From positions 1-64,000 of the forward strand of contig NZ_JMSZ01000001.1 in assembly GCF_000691225.1 (NCBI RefSeq): 64,000 bases of DNA, given 5' to 3'. The position numbers were made by a program, and so were the translations under genes. The notes below the pieces were generated by a model. It did no database searches and had not been told where the DNA came from. It was given only the letters and a program-made list of their open reading frames with translations. Position 1 is the stretch's first letter; every line of letters begins with the position of its first letter. Shown piece by piece: positions 18,565-26,908 of this stretch. The DNA is from Nitrincola lacisaponensis (lineage in GTDB: Bacteria; Pseudomonadota; Gammaproteobacteria; Pseudomonadales; Balneatricaceae).

Positions 18565-19704
18565 TCAGTCCCACAAAACCACTGGGGCGGAGTCGTCCCA
18601 GCTGACAAACACAGGATCATCCCAAGTGGGGCGATCACCACGCCGTTCGGTATTGGCAATACTGGCCTGTATAATCCGGCCAGACGTCAATTTGACGTAA
18701 TACACCGAGGTACCACCCAGATAGGCAATATCATGCACCTTGCCCGCGCACCAGTTGAACTCACCCTCCGGCTGTTCACGACTGATCAGCGTTTTTTCCG
18801 GACGCAGCGCTACCATCGCAGATTCACTTTCAGCGCGCGTACTGACACCATGTCCGATATAGACAGGACGATCGAGGTCTGCAGACTCCAGCGTCAGACT
18901 GTCAGCCTCATCCTCCAGAATACGGCACTCAAAAATATTCACCGAACCGATGAATTCGGCAATCATCCGACTGTTCGGACTCTCATAGATATCGATGGGC
19001 GAACCGATCTGGGCAATCCAGCCTTCTGACATGATGGCGATACGGTTTGCCATGGTCATCGCTTCTTCCTGATCGTGTGTCACCAGAACACAGGTCACAC
19101 CCACTTTTTCCAGAATATCGACCACTTCCAGCTGCATTTCGGTGCGCAACTTCTTGTCCAGGGCACCCATTGGCTCGTCCAGTAACAGCAACTTGGGACG
19201 TTTCGCCAGTGAGCGAGCCAATGCAACACGCTGTCGCTGTCCGCCAGACAGCTGTGACGGCCGACGCTTGGCATATTTTTCCATTTTCACCAGACGCAGC
19301 ATTTCAGCAACACGCTGCTGAATCTCAGCCTTGGGAATCTTGTCCTGCTTTAAACCAAACGCAATATTCTGCTCCACCGTCATATGCGGAAACAGTGCAT
19401 AGGACTGAAACATCATATTGATAGGACGCTCATAAGGGGGCAGATCGGTAATATCTTTACCATCCAGCAGAATGCGCCCTTCACCAGGCTTTTCAAACCC
19501 TGCCAGCATGCGCAGGAGAGTCGATTTACCCGAGCCGGAGCCGCCCAGCAACGCAAAGATTTCACCACGATGGATGTTGATACTGACGTTATCAACCGCC
19601 AGCACATCATCAAATTGCTTACTCACATTCTGAATCTGAAGCAGCACTTCTGGCGCCGAATCAGTCACAGCTGTGGTCTTCAAGGCTCCCGAGACACCCG
19701 GCAT
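18565..19704 (-). CDS. potG: Putrescine ABC transporter ATP-binding protein
   Basis: A 379-residue ABC ATPase. It carries the Walker A GGSGSGKST, Q-loop, signature LSGGQRQRVALARSLA, Walker B LLLLDEP with the following GALDKK, and the switch histidine in LVTHDQEEA. The last roughly 130 residues form a TOBE-type regulatory domain common to polyamine and sulfate importers. It powers PotHI. It is separated from the upstream potF by a 68-base gap containing a strong hairpin. Confidence 0.94.
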   Translation of the reverse strand: MPGVSGALKTTAVTDSAPEVLLQIQNVSKQFDDVLAVDNVSINIHRGEIFALLGGSGSGKSTLLRMLAGFEKPGEGRILLDGKDITDLPPYERPINMMFQSYALFPHMTVEQNIAFGLKQDKIPKAEIQQRVAEMLRLVKMEKYAKRRPSQLSGGQRQRVALARSLAKRPKLLLLDEPMGALDKKLRTEMQLEVVDILEKVGVTCVLVTHDQEEAMTMANRIAIMSEGWIAQIGSPIDIYESPNSRMIAEFIGSVNIFECRILEDEADSLTLESADLDRPVYIGHGVSTRAESESAMVALRPEKTLISREQPEGEFNWCAGKVHDIAYLGGTSVYYVKLTSGRIIQASIANTERRGDRPTWDDPVFVSWDDSAPVVLWD

Positions 19705-19731
19705 TCACCCGCCCTCCTGAGGTCACAGAAT

Positions 19732-19762
19732 AAGAAAACAGCCGCCTGCAAAGCAGGCGGCT
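19732..19762 (-). terminator. Hairpin between potF and potG
   Basis: On the minus strand AGCCGCCTGC and GCAGGCGGCT form a perfect 10-bp stem with a 3-base loop. A T-rich tail (GTTTTCTTATT) follows. It starts 11 bases past the potF stop. It probably works as a partial terminator or 3'-stabilising structure giving more binding protein than channel. Confidence 0.75.
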
Positions 19763-19772
19763 CCAGAGAGTA

Positions 19773-20876
19773 TTAACGGCCTGATTTTACCCGGTTCCAG
19801 GTACGGGTAATGATGCGCTGAGTATCCAGTGGACGCTCTTTGGCAATATACAGGTGCTCCTTGACTTCGGCGGTCGGATAGATCGACTCGTCACTCAGGA
19901 TATCCGGATCGACAAACTCATCAGCCGCAGCATTCGGGTTGGCATACCAGACATAGTTGGTGATATCGGCAATAATCTCCGGACGCAGCAGGAAGTCGAT
20001 CAACTTATGCGCATTGTCGACGTTGCGGGCACCATCAGGAATGGCCAGCATATCAAACCACAGAGCAGCACCTTCCTTCGGGATGGTATAGATAATAACG
20101 TTACCATTATCCGCTTCTTCGGCACGCTCTGCAGCTTGCAGCACATCTCCGGAATAACCGGCTGCCACGCAAATTTCGCCATTCGCCAGATCAGAGATAT
20201 AGCGCGAGGAATGGAAATAAGTCACATGTGGCTGAACCGCACTGATCACTTCAGCAGCCTTGGCAAAGTCATCCGCTTCATTACTGTGAGGATTCAGACC
20301 CAGGTAAGCCATTGCCGCTGGCAGCATTTCATCGCCGGAGTCCAGCATACTGATACCGCAACCGGCAGCAGCCAGCTGAGCCGTAATTTCCGGATCAAAC
20401 ATCAGGGCCCAGGAATCCACCGGCGCATCATCGCCGAGAATTTCCAGGATACGCCCTTCGTTATAGCCATAGCCGTTTGTACCCCACAGATAAGGCACAG
20501 AGAAACGACTACCGGGATCAACATCTTCCAGGATGAGCATCAGGTCTGGATTCAGGTTACCCAGGTTGCTCAGTTTGCTGTGATCCAGCTCAACAAAAGC
20601 ACCGGCACTGATCTGTTTGGTCAGATAATGATTCGATGGTACCACCAGATCATAACCAGAGCGGCCAGACAAAAGTGCCGCCTCCAGGACCTCATTGCTG
20701 TCGAACACATCATAGATCACACGAATACCGGTTTCGGCAGTGAATTTTTCCAGGGTGTCTTCGGCTATGTAGTCGGACCAGTTGTACACTCTGACTTCAT
20801 TGGCGCTGGCCAGGGTAGAGCCAAACGCCAATGCAACGGATGTCGCAAGCAACGCTCTTTTGAAAGTTCTGATCAT
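19773..20876 (-). CDS. potF: Putrescine-binding periplasmic protein PotF-like
   Basis: A 367-residue binding protein with a signal peptide (MIRTFKRALLATSVALAFG, cleavage near ASA-NE). It has the PotD/PotF-type opening VRVYNWSDYIAEDTLEKF and later VPYLWGTNGYGYN. The WSDY tryptophan/aspartate and SNHYL-type segment are pocket residues in the E. coli protein. It captures putrescine for PotGHI. GAGGTG precedes the start. It is downstream of puuA on the same strand but separated by a terminator-like hairpin, so it probably also has its own promoter. Confidence 0.93.
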   Translation of the reverse strand: MIRTFKRALLATSVALAFGSTLASANEVRVYNWSDYIAEDTLEKFTAETGIRVIYDVFDSNEVLEAALLSGRSGYDLVVPSNHYLTKQISAGAFVELDHSKLSNLGNLNPDLMLILEDVDPGSRFSVPYLWGTNGYGYNEGRILEILGDDAPVDSWALMFDPEITAQLAAAGCGISMLDSGDEMLPAAMAYLGLNPHSNEADDFAKAAEVISAVQPHVTYFHSSRYISDLANGEICVAAGYSGDVLQAAERAEEADNGNVIIYTIPKEGAALWFDMLAIPDGARNVDNAHKLIDFLLRPEIIADITNYVWYANPNAAADEFVDPDILSDESIYPTAEVKEHLYIAKERPLDTQRIITRTWNRVKSGR

Positions 20877-20903
20877 CGGTACACCTCATACTTGGGTAAG
20901 GAG

Positions 20904-20929
20904 GTTGAAAACGGCGGCGCATTTTCAAC
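20904..20929. promoter_or_regulatory. Inverted repeat in potF leader
   Basis: GTTGAAAA (20904-20911) and TTTTCAAC (20922-20929) form a perfect 8-bp inverted repeat with a 10-base GC-rich centre, 28 bases upstream of the potF start. It could be an operator or an RNA hairpin in the 5' untranslated region; no known binding site is recognised. Confidence 0.45.
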
Positions 20930-20960
20930 GCTTTTAAACATATTTAACATAGTCTGACTG

Positions 20961-20992
20961 AAAAAAAACGGAAAATTTTTAACCCGTTTTTT
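20961..20992 (-). terminator. Terminator after puuA
   Basis: On the minus strand AAAAAACGG and CCGTTTTTT form a 9-bp stem, with further A/T pairing in the loop, ending in eight T. It begins 4 bases after the puuA stop, giving an intrinsic terminator between puuDA and potFGHI. Confidence 0.75.
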
Positions 20993-20996
20993 CTTA

Positions 20997-22343
20997 TCAG
21001 ACTGATAACAGCAAAAATTCACGCTCCCAGGAGCTGATCACTTGCTTGAAGTTCTCATGCTCGACGCGCTTCACCGCAATGTAACCTTTAACAAACTCAG
21101 GCCCCAGGTACTCACGAATCACCTTGGAATGCTCCATACGCTCCAGCGCCGCTTCCAGGGTCAGTGGCAAACGCAGATTACGACGTTCATAGGCACGCCC
21201 CTGCACTGGTGCTGACGGGTTGATTTTTTTCATCATCCCCAGGTAACCACACAGCAAACTGCCAGCAATCGCCAGATACACATTGGCATCAGCACCCGGC
21301 AGGCGGTTCTCCACGCGACGATTCTGTGGATCTGAATCCGGTACGCGTAAACCGCAGGTACGGTTTTCCAGACCCCATTCCACGTTCACCGGCGCAGACG
21401 TATCTGGCAGGAAACGCCGGAAAGAATTCACATTCGGCGCCAGCAGCGGCAGAATTTCCGGGATATATTTTTGCAAGCCACCTATGTGGTGCAGGAAGAG
21501 CTCACTCATTTTGCCCTGAGCATCCGAAAACACCGATTCGCCGGTTTCTATATCGACAACGCTCTGATGCAGGTGCATCGCGCTGCCGGGTTCATTACTG
21601 ACAGGCTTGGCCATAAAGGTCGCAGTGACATCATGTTTCAGCGCCGCCTCACGCATGGTGCGCTTGAAGACAAACACTTGATCAGCCAGCTGTAACGGGT
21701 CGCCATGACGGAAGTTGATCTCCATCTGGGCCGTGCCTTCCTCATGAATCAGCGTATCGATATCCAGCCCTTGCAGCTCACACCAGTCGTACATGTCTTC
21801 AAACAACGGGTCAAACTCATTCGCAGCATCTATCGAAAACGACTGGCGTCCTGTTTCCTGACGACCTGAGCGTCCGATCGGCGGCTGCAATGGCAGATCA
21901 GGATCTTCGCAACGGCGGGTCAGATAGAACTCCATTTCAGGCGATACGATAGGTTTCCAGCCCTGCTCCTCATACAAGCGCAGCACTTTCTTCAGCAGGT
22001 TACGTGGCGACAGATGGATCGGCAGGCCATTACGATCATAGCAGTCATGAATTACCTGAGCTGTTGGCTCCAGCGCCCAGGGAATCAGGAAAATCGCATC
22101 CGGGTCCGGGTGACAAATCATATCGATATCAGCGGGATCGAGCAGATCATAGTAAATATCATCTTCAACATAATCCCCTGTCACGGTCTGCAGCAGAATA
22201 CTTTCCGGCAACCGCATACCCTTTTCGGCAATGAACTTGGATACCGGGGTAATCTTGCCACGGGCAATACCATTGATATCGCTGACCACACATTCAATTT
22301 CGGTGATCTGGTTTTCTTTCATCCAGGTTTCGAGCTTTTTCAT
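20997..22343 (-). CDS. puuA: Gamma-glutamylputrescine synthetase
   Basis: A 448-residue glutamine synthetase-fold ligase that joins glutamate to putrescine using ATP, the first step of the Puu pathway. It has the N-terminal beta-grasp segment VVSDINGIARGK and the catalytic-domain motifs EMEFYLTRR, SAMHLHQSVVD and RVENRLPGADANVYLA. Its length and lack of the adenylylation-loop tyrosine region separate it from biosynthetic GlnA. Its start overlaps the puuD stop (ATGA), so the two are coupled. A second synthetase-like gene at 23501 may use a different amine. Confidence 0.9.
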   Translation of the reverse strand: MKKLETWMKENQITEIECVVSDINGIARGKITPVSKFIAEKGMRLPESILLQTVTGDYVEDDIYYDLLDPADIDMICHPDPDAIFLIPWALEPTAQVIHDCYDRNGLPIHLSPRNLLKKVLRLYEEQGWKPIVSPEMEFYLTRRCEDPDLPLQPPIGRSGRQETGRQSFSIDAANEFDPLFEDMYDWCELQGLDIDTLIHEEGTAQMEINFRHGDPLQLADQVFVFKRTMREAALKHDVTATFMAKPVSNEPGSAMHLHQSVVDIETGESVFSDAQGKMSELFLHHIGGLQKYIPEILPLLAPNVNSFRRFLPDTSAPVNVEWGLENRTCGLRVPDSDPQNRRVENRLPGADANVYLAIAGSLLCGYLGMMKKINPSAPVQGRAYERRNLRLPLTLEAALERMEHSKVIREYLGPEFVKGYIAVKRVEHENFKQVISSWEREFLLLSV

Positions 22344-23188
22344 AGCATGCCTACTGTTGTCTGTTTGCCGGATTGCTGAGTTGCCAGGCGCTGGGCATGA
22401 CGTTCACGACACGCATCACCAAACGCTTTCAGAATTGCACGATAAAAGGGGAACTCACCCACCCCTTTGTCTGGATGCCACTGCCACTCCGGATGCCATT
22501 GCACTGCCAGAGCAAACCGCTTTGCCTGTTGTACCGAGAAGGCCTCAATCAGACCATCATCCGCAATCGCCTCAACCTGCAGTCCGGGTGCCAGATCACG
22601 TACGCCCTGGCCATGCAGGGAATTCACCATCACATCAGCCTCATGCGGCCAGATACTGGCTAACAGGCCTCCTGGCTGCAAAGTGACAGGGTGGGCCAGC
22701 GTGTTGTACTGATCATTGATGGATGTGGTTTTGTCTTCCCGATGATCGCGATACCCTGGTACCTCATGCACTTTCTGGTGCAGGGTTCCGCCCAGCGCCA
22801 CATTCATTTCCTGAAATCCCCGGCAAATACCCAGAACCGGAACACCGGCCGCAACGGCTGCACGGACCAGTGGCAAGGTTGTGGCATCACGGCTGGGATC
22901 ATGCTCGGAATCAGGCGCACTGGGCTCTCCATCGTAATGATGGGGTTCAATATTTGATGGTGAACCTGTCAGTAACAGACCATCCAGTTGAGCGACCAGC
23001 TGGGGCAGGGGGATCTGATCGCCCAGTGCAGGAATCACCAGCGGCATACCGCCAGCGCCTTCAGAGACGGCACGCACATACTTTTCGCCGACAATGAAGA
23101 AAGGATGTTTCTCAGGTAGACGCTGACTGCAGGCATTGACGCCAATCAGCGGTAAAGTGGCACAGCTGAGGGGTAAATCGGATGACAT
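22340..23188 (-). CDS. puuD: Gamma-glutamyl-GABA hydrolase
   Basis: A 282-residue class-I glutamine amidotransferase-like hydrolase that releases GABA and glutamate from gamma-glutamyl-GABA. The nucleophile elbow is GICRGFQEMNVALGG, and the catalytic His/Glu sit in QWHPEWQ. The start at 23188 (MSSDLPL) matches the family; a longer frame adds 46 non-conserved residues. It is the first gene of the leftward puuD-puuA unit and is divergent from the second synthetase gene. Confidence 0.9.
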   Translation of the reverse strand: MSSDLPLSCATLPLIGVNACSQRLPEKHPFFIVGEKYVRAVSEGAGGMPLVIPALGDQIPLPQLVAQLDGLLLTGSPSNIEPHHYDGEPSAPDSEHDPSRDATTLPLVRAAVAAGVPVLGICRGFQEMNVALGGTLHQKVHEVPGYRDHREDKTTSINDQYNTLAHPVTLQPGGLLASIWPHEADVMVNSLHGQGVRDLAPGLQVEAIADDGLIEAFSVQQAKRFALAVQWHPEWQWHPDKGVGEFPFYRAILKAFGDACRERHAQRLATQQSGKQTTVGML

Positions 23189-23500
23189 AAAATTCCTGTA
23201 AGACAAGATAATTAACAAGGCTGAATCAGCCCTCTGCATTAACCTTGTAGCGCGACTCCGGGCGCTTATCAAGGGGGATGAGGGTGAAAGACTGATTATT
23301 TTTTCTAACCAGCCAGCTGAACTCAAATGCAGGTCAGAGCAACCGATTCAGTTATTGACAGCGTTTGATTATTAGAATTAACTCACTCAGGGAGACTGAT
23401 TACCGCGGCTTATTTGCCAGTGAGTTCAGGCTTCCATTTCCCCCTGATGACGCTACTACGTCACAATATAACGAGAATAGTTAAACAAAAGGTTTCCCTT
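23189..23500. promoter_or_regulatory. Divergent spacer puuD / second synthetase
   Basis: This 312-base gap must hold promoters for both leftward puuDA and the rightward synthetase-oxidase-hutC genes. The clearest element is a rightward TTGACA at 23355-23360; only weak -10 candidates (TTAACT or TAGAAT) follow. I see no HutC-type TGTATATACA palindrome and no recognisable PuuR box. Confidence 0.4.
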
Positions 23501-24865
23501 ATGGGTTCGGGTACAGATCACGCCAGTCAATTCCTGCAGGAACATCCAGAGCTGCAATTCATCGATCTACTGATCGCCGATATGAACGGCATCGTGCGAG
23601 GCAAACGTGTTGATCCTGGCGCACTACTGAAAGTCTACGAAAAAGGCGTGGCATTGCCTGCCTCTATCTTTGCCCTCAACATTCAGGGCACCACTGTTGA
23701 AGAAACCGGACTCGGTCTCGATATCGGGGAAGCCGACCGCATCTGTCTGCCTGTGCCAGACACACTGAGTATGGAACCCTGGCAAAAGCGTCCGACCGCC
23801 CAGCTGCTGATGAGCATGTATGAGCTGGATCGTGAAACGCCGTTCTTTGCCGATCCTCGTGTGGTATTACAGAAAGTTGTTGATCGCTTCAGCGAGCTGG
23901 GGCTTAAACCCGTTACCGCCTTCGAGCTGGAGTTTTACCTGATTGATCAGGAAAACATCTCCGGGCGGCCTCAGCCACCCAAATCACCGATTTCAGGCAA
24001 GCGCCCGGCCAGTGTACAGGTCTACTCCATTGATGATCTGGATGAATACGCAGACTTCCTTGCCGATGTGCTGGATGCTGCCCATGAGCAGGGCATTCCC
24101 GCAGACGCATTGGTCGCCGAGTCCGCTCCCGGTCAGTTCGAAGTCAACCTGCACCATGTCGATGACCCCATCAAGGCCTGTGATCACGCAACACTGCTGA
24201 AGCGACTGATCAAAAATATGGCTTATGACCATGAAATGGACACCACTTTCATGGCCAAACCCTATCATGACCAGTCTGGCAGCGGTATGCACCTGCATAT
24301 CAGCCTGATTGACGAGCAGGGCAAGAACATTTTCGCTGGCGATCCGGAAGCGCCGAATGACATGCTGCGCTGGGCCGTGGGTGGTTTGCTGGCCACCATG
24401 AACGATGCCATGGCGCTGCTCTGCCCGAATATTAACTCTTACCGTCGTTTCAGCCCGGAGTACTATGTACCCAGCGCCCCGACCTGGGGTTTGGATAACC
24501 GCACCACAGCATTAAGACTTCCGGGTGGCGATCCGGAGGCTCTGCGTATTGAGCATCGTATAGCCGGAGCGGATGCCAATCCCTACCTGCTGATGGCCGC
24601 CGTACTGGCTGGCATTCACTTTGGTATCACTCACAAGATTGAACCCCCTGACATGACCGTGGGCAATGCCCATGAACAGCACGAAGCAACGCTGATCAAC
24701 AACCTCCGTGACGCCTTGAGAGAACTGGAAGACTCACCCGTCATGCTGGAATACCTGGGCTACAAGTTCCTGAAAATCTTTGTCGCCTGCAAAGAGCATG
24801 AACTAACGGAGTTTGAGCACACCATTTCAGATCTGGAGTATCTTTGGTATCTCCATACCGTCTGA
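23501..24865 (+). CDS. Glutamine synthetase family gamma-glutamyl-amine ligase
   Basis: A 454-residue PuuA/PauA-like ligase. It has the N-terminal LLIADMNGIVRGKRV block, then FELEFYLID, SGSGMHLHISLID and RIEHRIAGADANPYL. It should gamma-glutamylate an amine with ATP. It differs clearly in sequence from the puuA gene at 20997. Pseudomonas carries several such paralogues (PauA1-7) with different polyamine preferences, so a different amine such as spermidine or cadaverine is plausible. The start at 23501 follows AAAGG. The FAD oxidoreductase gene starts 25 bases downstream, making a synthetase-oxidase pair. Confidence 0.88.
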   Translation: MGSGTDHASQFLQEHPELQFIDLLIADMNGIVRGKRVDPGALLKVYEKGVALPASIFALNIQGTTVEETGLGLDIGEADRICLPVPDTLSMEPWQKRPTAQLLMSMYELDRETPFFADPRVVLQKVVDRFSELGLKPVTAFELEFYLIDQENISGRPQPPKSPISGKRPASVQVYSIDDLDEYADFLADVLDAAHEQGIPADALVAESAPGQFEVNLHHVDDPIKACDHATLLKRLIKNMAYDHEMDTTFMAKPYHDQSGSGMHLHISLIDEQGKNIFAGDPEAPNDMLRWAVGGLLATMNDAMALLCPNINSYRRFSPEYYVPSAPTWGLDNRTTALRLPGGDPEALRIEHRIAGADANPYLLMAAVLAGIHFGITHKIEPPDMTVGNAHEQHEATLINNLRDALRELEDSPVMLEYLGYKFLKIFVACKEHELTEFEHTISDLEYLWYLHTV

Positions 24866-24890
24866 CAAAAACCTGGACAAGGATCGCTTG

Positions 24891-26186
24891 ATGAGCGCCA
24901 CAGAACACACCCATTCCTGGTATGCCGCCACCCGCAACCAGCAGCCGGTCTGGCCCAGCCTGCAGGGTTCACTGGATGTTGATGTCTGCGTAGTCGGCGC
25001 AGGCTTTACCGGCGTCAACACCGCACTGGAACTGGCACAAAGGGGCTTTCGTGTTGCCCTGCTGGAGGCCAGGAGAGTGGGCTGGGGTGCATCGGGTCGC
25101 AATGGTGGTGAACTGATCCGCGGAATTGGTCATGATCTCGACCAGTTTCGCAACACCCTTGGCGATGCCGGTGTACTGGCGTTAAAGCAGATGGGTACAG
25201 AAGCTCTGGAGCTGGTGAAGCAGCGTATTGAAACCCACCAGATTGCATGTGATCTGGTGTTGGGCTATGCCGATCTCGGTACGACGCAAAAGCACCGCCC
25301 GCAACTGGAGCAAGAGCTTCAGGCACTGCAAGCCATCAACTATCCACATCCTCTCAGACTGCTGGAACCGGATGAACTGAAGCAACAAGTCGTCAACTCG
25401 GATTTTTATACCGGCGCACTGGTCGATGAAGGAAGCGGGCACCTGCATCCACTCAACCTGCTGCTCGGTGAAGCCCAGGTTGCCGAGCAGCTGGGGGTCA
25501 CGATTTTTGAACAGACCGAAGTGCTTCGAGTCAGCAAGGGCGAACGTCCGGTTGTATATACCGCCCAGGGCCAGGTGCACTGCGACCGGCTCGTTCTGGG
25601 GTGCAATGGTTACCTCAATCCGGACCTGGATCCCTGGCTGGGTGGAAAGATCCTCCCGGCGGGCAGCTACATCGTGGCAACAGAGCCGCTCACCGATGCG
25701 CAGTGTGAACAGTTGATGCCCGGACGAAAAGCCGTTGCCGATATGCGTACTGCTCTGGATTACTACCGCATCAGCCAGGATAACCGGCTGATTTTTGGTG
25801 GCTTGTGCACGTATAATGGTAAAGATCCCAAGGACATTGCCGCTGCCTTGCGTCCCAATATTGCCAAGGTATTTCCGCAACTGGGAAGGGTCAATATTGA
25901 GTATCAGTGGGGAGGGATGCTGGGTATTGGTGCCAATCGACTACCGCAGATAGGCCAGCTGCCGGACTGCCCGTCAATTTATTATGCACAGGCGTATGCC
26001 GGACACGGAGTCAATGCAACCCACCTGGCGGCGAAGTTGCTGGCGGAAACAATCAGCGGCGAAACCGATGAGCGCTACCAGCTGTTCACCCAGGTCAGCC
26101 ATCTGACCTTCCCTGGTGGTCGTCGTCTGCGTGCACCCCTGCTGGTGGCAGGCATGCTCTGGCATCGCTTTAAGGAACTGTTCTGA
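24891..26186 (+). CDS. FAD-dependent amine oxidoreductase, PuuB-like (copy 1)
   Basis: A 431-residue DAO-family flavoenzyme. The FAD-binding Rossmann motif VCVVGAGFTGVNTALELA is near residue 30, followed by the PuuB-like GWGASGRNGGELI, and it ends with a YAGHGVNATHLAAKL block. It should oxidise the gamma-glutamyl-amine product of the preceding ligase to an aldehyde, releasing ammonia and H2O2. The start at 24891 follows GGATCG. hutC begins 14 bases after its stop, which ties this amine pair transcriptionally to the hut regulator. Confidence 0.88.
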   Translation: MSATEHTHSWYAATRNQQPVWPSLQGSLDVDVCVVGAGFTGVNTALELAQRGFRVALLEARRVGWGASGRNGGELIRGIGHDLDQFRNTLGDAGVLALKQMGTEALELVKQRIETHQIACDLVLGYADLGTTQKHRPQLEQELQALQAINYPHPLRLLEPDELKQQVVNSDFYTGALVDEGSGHLHPLNLLLGEAQVAEQLGVTIFEQTEVLRVSKGERPVVYTAQGQVHCDRLVLGCNGYLNPDLDPWLGGKILPAGSYIVATEPLTDAQCEQLMPGRKAVADMRTALDYYRISQDNRLIFGGLCTYNGKDPKDIAAALRPNIAKVFPQLGRVNIEYQWGGMLGIGANRLPQIGQLPDCPSIYYAQAYAGHGVNATHLAAKLLAETISGETDERYQLFTQVSHLTFPGGRRLRAPLLVAGMLWHRFKELF

Positions 26187-26200
26187 CAACAGGAACGGAC

Positions 26201-26908
26201 GTGAGTAACCCGACACCGCGATTTTTACAGATCAAGCAATACCTGCTGGATGCTATCCAGACGGGTGAGTTTGCCGTGCATCATAAAATCCCGCCAGAAG
26301 AGCAGCTGGCACGCGACTTCGGCGTGAGCCGCATGACCGCCAACAAAGCCATTCGCGATCTGGTTCAGGAGGGCTATCTGGTCCGCCAGGCGGGCCTGGG
26401 CACGTTTGTTACCGACAGAAAATCCGAATCCCCTCTGGCAGAAGTCAATAACATTGCTGAGGAAGTACGCTTGCGCGGCCACCAGTACAGCAGCCGGGTA
26501 CTGCTGTGTGAAGAGGTGAGCGCAGATGATGAAATCGCATTGCGTCTTGGTGTTCGGGTCGGCAGCAGGGTGTTCCACAGCATCATTGTACACCGTGAAA
26601 ACGCTATTCCGATTCAACTGGAAAACCGCTACGTCAATCCACGCTGGGTACCCAATTACCTGAGTTCGGATTTCAGCCACCAGACTCCCAACGAGGTGCT
26701 GGTGGCGGCCTGTCCGATTACAGACCTTGAACATGTGGTCGAGGCCGTGCTTCCAGACCCTGAATCAGCTCAGTGGCTGGATATCGCCAGCCACCAGCCC
26801 TGCCTCAGTATGATCCGCAGAACCTGGTCAGGAGATCACCTGATCAGCTATGCCCGCCTGCTGCATCCAGGTGATCGCTATAAGCTGCGCTCATCACTGC
26901 GCCACTAG
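26201..26908 (+). CDS. hutC: Histidine utilization repressor (GntR/HutC)
   Basis: A 235-residue regulator with an N-terminal GntR winged helix (EEQLARDFGVSRMTANKAIR at about residues 29-48, then the wing VRQAGLGTFVTD) and a C-terminal UTRA ligand domain that binds urocanate in this family. It begins with GTG at 26201, with AGGA upstream. It should repress the hut genes until urocanate accumulates. Two TGTATATACA palindromes at 28316 and 28494 are its likely operators. Its stop abuts that of the convergent membrane protein with no gap. Confidence 0.93.
   Translation: MSNPTPRFLQIKQYLLDAIQTGEFAVHHKIPPEEQLARDFGVSRMTANKAIRDLVQEGYLVRQAGLGTFVTDRKSESPLAEVNNIAEEVRLRGHQYSSRVLLCEEVSADDEIALRLGVRVGSRVFHSIIVHRENAIPIQLENRYVNPRWVPNYLSSDFSHQTPNEVLVAACPITDLEHVVEAVLPDPESAQWLDIASHQPCLSMIRRTWSGDHLISYARLLHPGDRYKLRSSLRH

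Noticed and set aside
19854-20957. 367-codon plus-strand frame opposite potF
   Set aside because: Mirror of a strongly conserved binding-protein gene; no ribosome site or recognisable fold.
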